The translations under genes and the position numbers were made by a program. From contig NZ_JMPP01000004.1 in the NCBI RefSeq assembly GCF_000735435.1, positions 29,848 to 93,847 on the forward strand: a DNA stretch of 64,000 nucleotides, in the 5' to 3' direction. How positions within the stretch are numbered: position 1 is the stretch's first letter; the number at the start of each line of letters is the position of its first letter. The DNA is from Klebsiella planticola ATCC 33531. Lineage in GTDB: Bacteria > Pseudomonadota > Gammaproteobacteria > Enterobacterales > Enterobacteriaceae. Positions 63,240 to 64,000 of this stretch are shown here, piece by piece. Under the pieces are notes generated by a model, which was not told where the DNA came from, searched no databases, and saw only the letters and a list, made by a program, of their open reading frames with translations.

Positions 63240-63557
63240 TTAGTGCTTGCGGTTGATCACGCGACGTAGCAGCCAGGTAAAGCCCATCGCCATGCTGAAC
63301 AGAATAAACAGCAGAACCACCCAGCTCAGCGAAATACGCACTAACGCGCTGAACGTCATCAGCGGCTGCAGGTAGACGGTAAAGGATTCGCTTACCGGTT
63401 TCCCCATCAGCAGCATGACGCTGTCAACGGCCCAGACGCACACCCGGCAAGCAACCCAGATAATCGCCGGCCAGCACAACAGAACCAAAAAGGTGAAGCG
63501 TTCCTGCAGGTAACGGATGAACCGGCGCAAAGGCGACCATTTTAAAAGGATCTTCAT
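63240..63557 (-). CDS. Small inner-membrane protein of unknown function
   Basis: A 105-residue protein with a basic N-terminus (MKILLKWSPLRRFIRYLQER) and two or three hydrophobic segments (FLVLLCWPAIIWVACRVCVW and WVVLLFILFSMAMGFTWLL), ending in RRVINRKH. It is convergent with yhhJ, 53 bp away. I do not recognise the family. Confidence 0.65.
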   Translation of the reverse strand: MKILLKWSPLRRFIRYLQERFTFLVLLCWPAIIWVACRVCVWAVDSVMLLMGKPVSESFTVYLQPLMTFSALVRISLSWVVLLFILFSMAMGFTWLLRRVINRKH

Positions 63558-64000
63558 TTATATTCTCATCGTGCCGCTCGATAACATTGATGCCACACCC
63601 ATTAGACTGCGTGGGGGGAGGGGTATCTCAGCGACATCGGGATAGCATTAATACAGATCGTACGCGCTACATTATATCGATATTACAGTGACACGAACTC
63701 GATCGAGTTAACAAACTGTTAATGACACTAAAACATTTCCCTGCGAAAGTCCAGTTACAACAGCACGTGTCGTTAAATATAAACCAACTATTTTAACATG
63801 CTGATAAATAATGATTAAAATAAAAAATATCAGTCAAATAAATATTTTTAAATATAAATCTGGATTTTTTATTTTGTGTTTTTACGTCATTAATAAGCGC
63901 AGAAAATAATATTTTCTATTAATAAATAGAGGGTCATAAAAAGAAGCGGGATATATTCAGCACCGCGAGATATGAAAAGCGATATGTACCGACAACCGCC
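63558..64000. other. AT-rich terminal intergenic region
   Basis: 443 bp, very AT-rich from about 63690 on (runs such as AAAATAAAAAATATCAGTC). It holds the promoter of the leftward small membrane gene and probably of a gene beyond the window. The composition suits H-NS silencing. No gene or defined motif seen. Confidence 0.4.

Overview
The window looks like chromosome of a Klebsiella/Raoultella-type enterobacterium. It is GC-rich, with an intact hpa (4-hydroxyphenylacetate) cluster beside yjiY-yjiX-yjiA as in E. coli W, a chromosomal fosA with a linked LysR gene, and a GRM2 choline-lyase microcompartment locus of the Klebsiella type. REP-like palindromes fill many gaps. I see no rRNA, tRNA, IS element, CRISPR array or phage. 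The species cannot be fixed by eye; FosA resembles, but is not identical to, the K. pneumoniae protein as I remember it.

Layout. (1) 0.1-4.8 kb: PAS-AraC regulator diverging from a hydroxyproline-type epimerase and a three-subunit D-hydroxyproline/D-amino-acid dehydrogenase. (2) 4.8-16.4 kb: complete 4-hydroxyphenylacetate pathway, hpaR divergent from hpaG1 G2 E D F H I X A B C. HpaBC hydroxylate the ring, HpaD cleaves it, HpaE/F/G/H/I carry the product to pyruvate and succinic semialdehyde, and HpaX imports substrate. (3) 16.4-20.1 kb: btsT(yjiY)-yjiX-yjiA behind a CRP site and three BtsR-like repeats. (4) 20.2-21.6 kb: AT-richer insert with an orphan hcp and an unknown membrane-active-looking protein. 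(5) 22.2-27.2 kb: yfaZ, succinate-semialdehyde dehydrogenase, AraC, LysE, yjiN. (6) 27.2-33.4 kb: MetC-like lyase plus DAACS transporter with a divergent LysR, then yjiM-yjiL-Se/S carrier. (7) 33.6-38.3 kb: MarR/HlyD/DUF2955 efflux set, yjiS, yjiR. (8) 38.4-43.6 kb: brnTA, fosA-lysR, a quinone reductase, TetR, and a MarT/FidL-like membrane regulator pair. (9) 44.0-55.1 kb: cut/cmc microcompartment operon, in which choline lyase makes trimethylamine and acetaldehyde and the aldehyde is processed to ethanol and acetyl-phosphate inside a shell; two SMR genes end it. (10) 55.2-56.4 kb: second tryptophanyl-tRNA synthetase preceded by a Trp-Trp leader peptide and attenuator-like hairpins. (11) 56.4-63.6 kb: globin-coupled diguanylate cyclase, yhiI-rbbA-yhhJ, and a small membrane protein.

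The backbone follows the E. coli yjiA-yjiS neighbourhood, with the hsd/mcr restriction block that E. coli K-12 carries next to yjiA absent and hcp in its place. The most interesting item is the apparent classical Trp attenuator in front of the extra TrpRS gene. The orphan hcp pair, the BMC locus with its unknown 230-residue protein, and the triple BtsR box come next.
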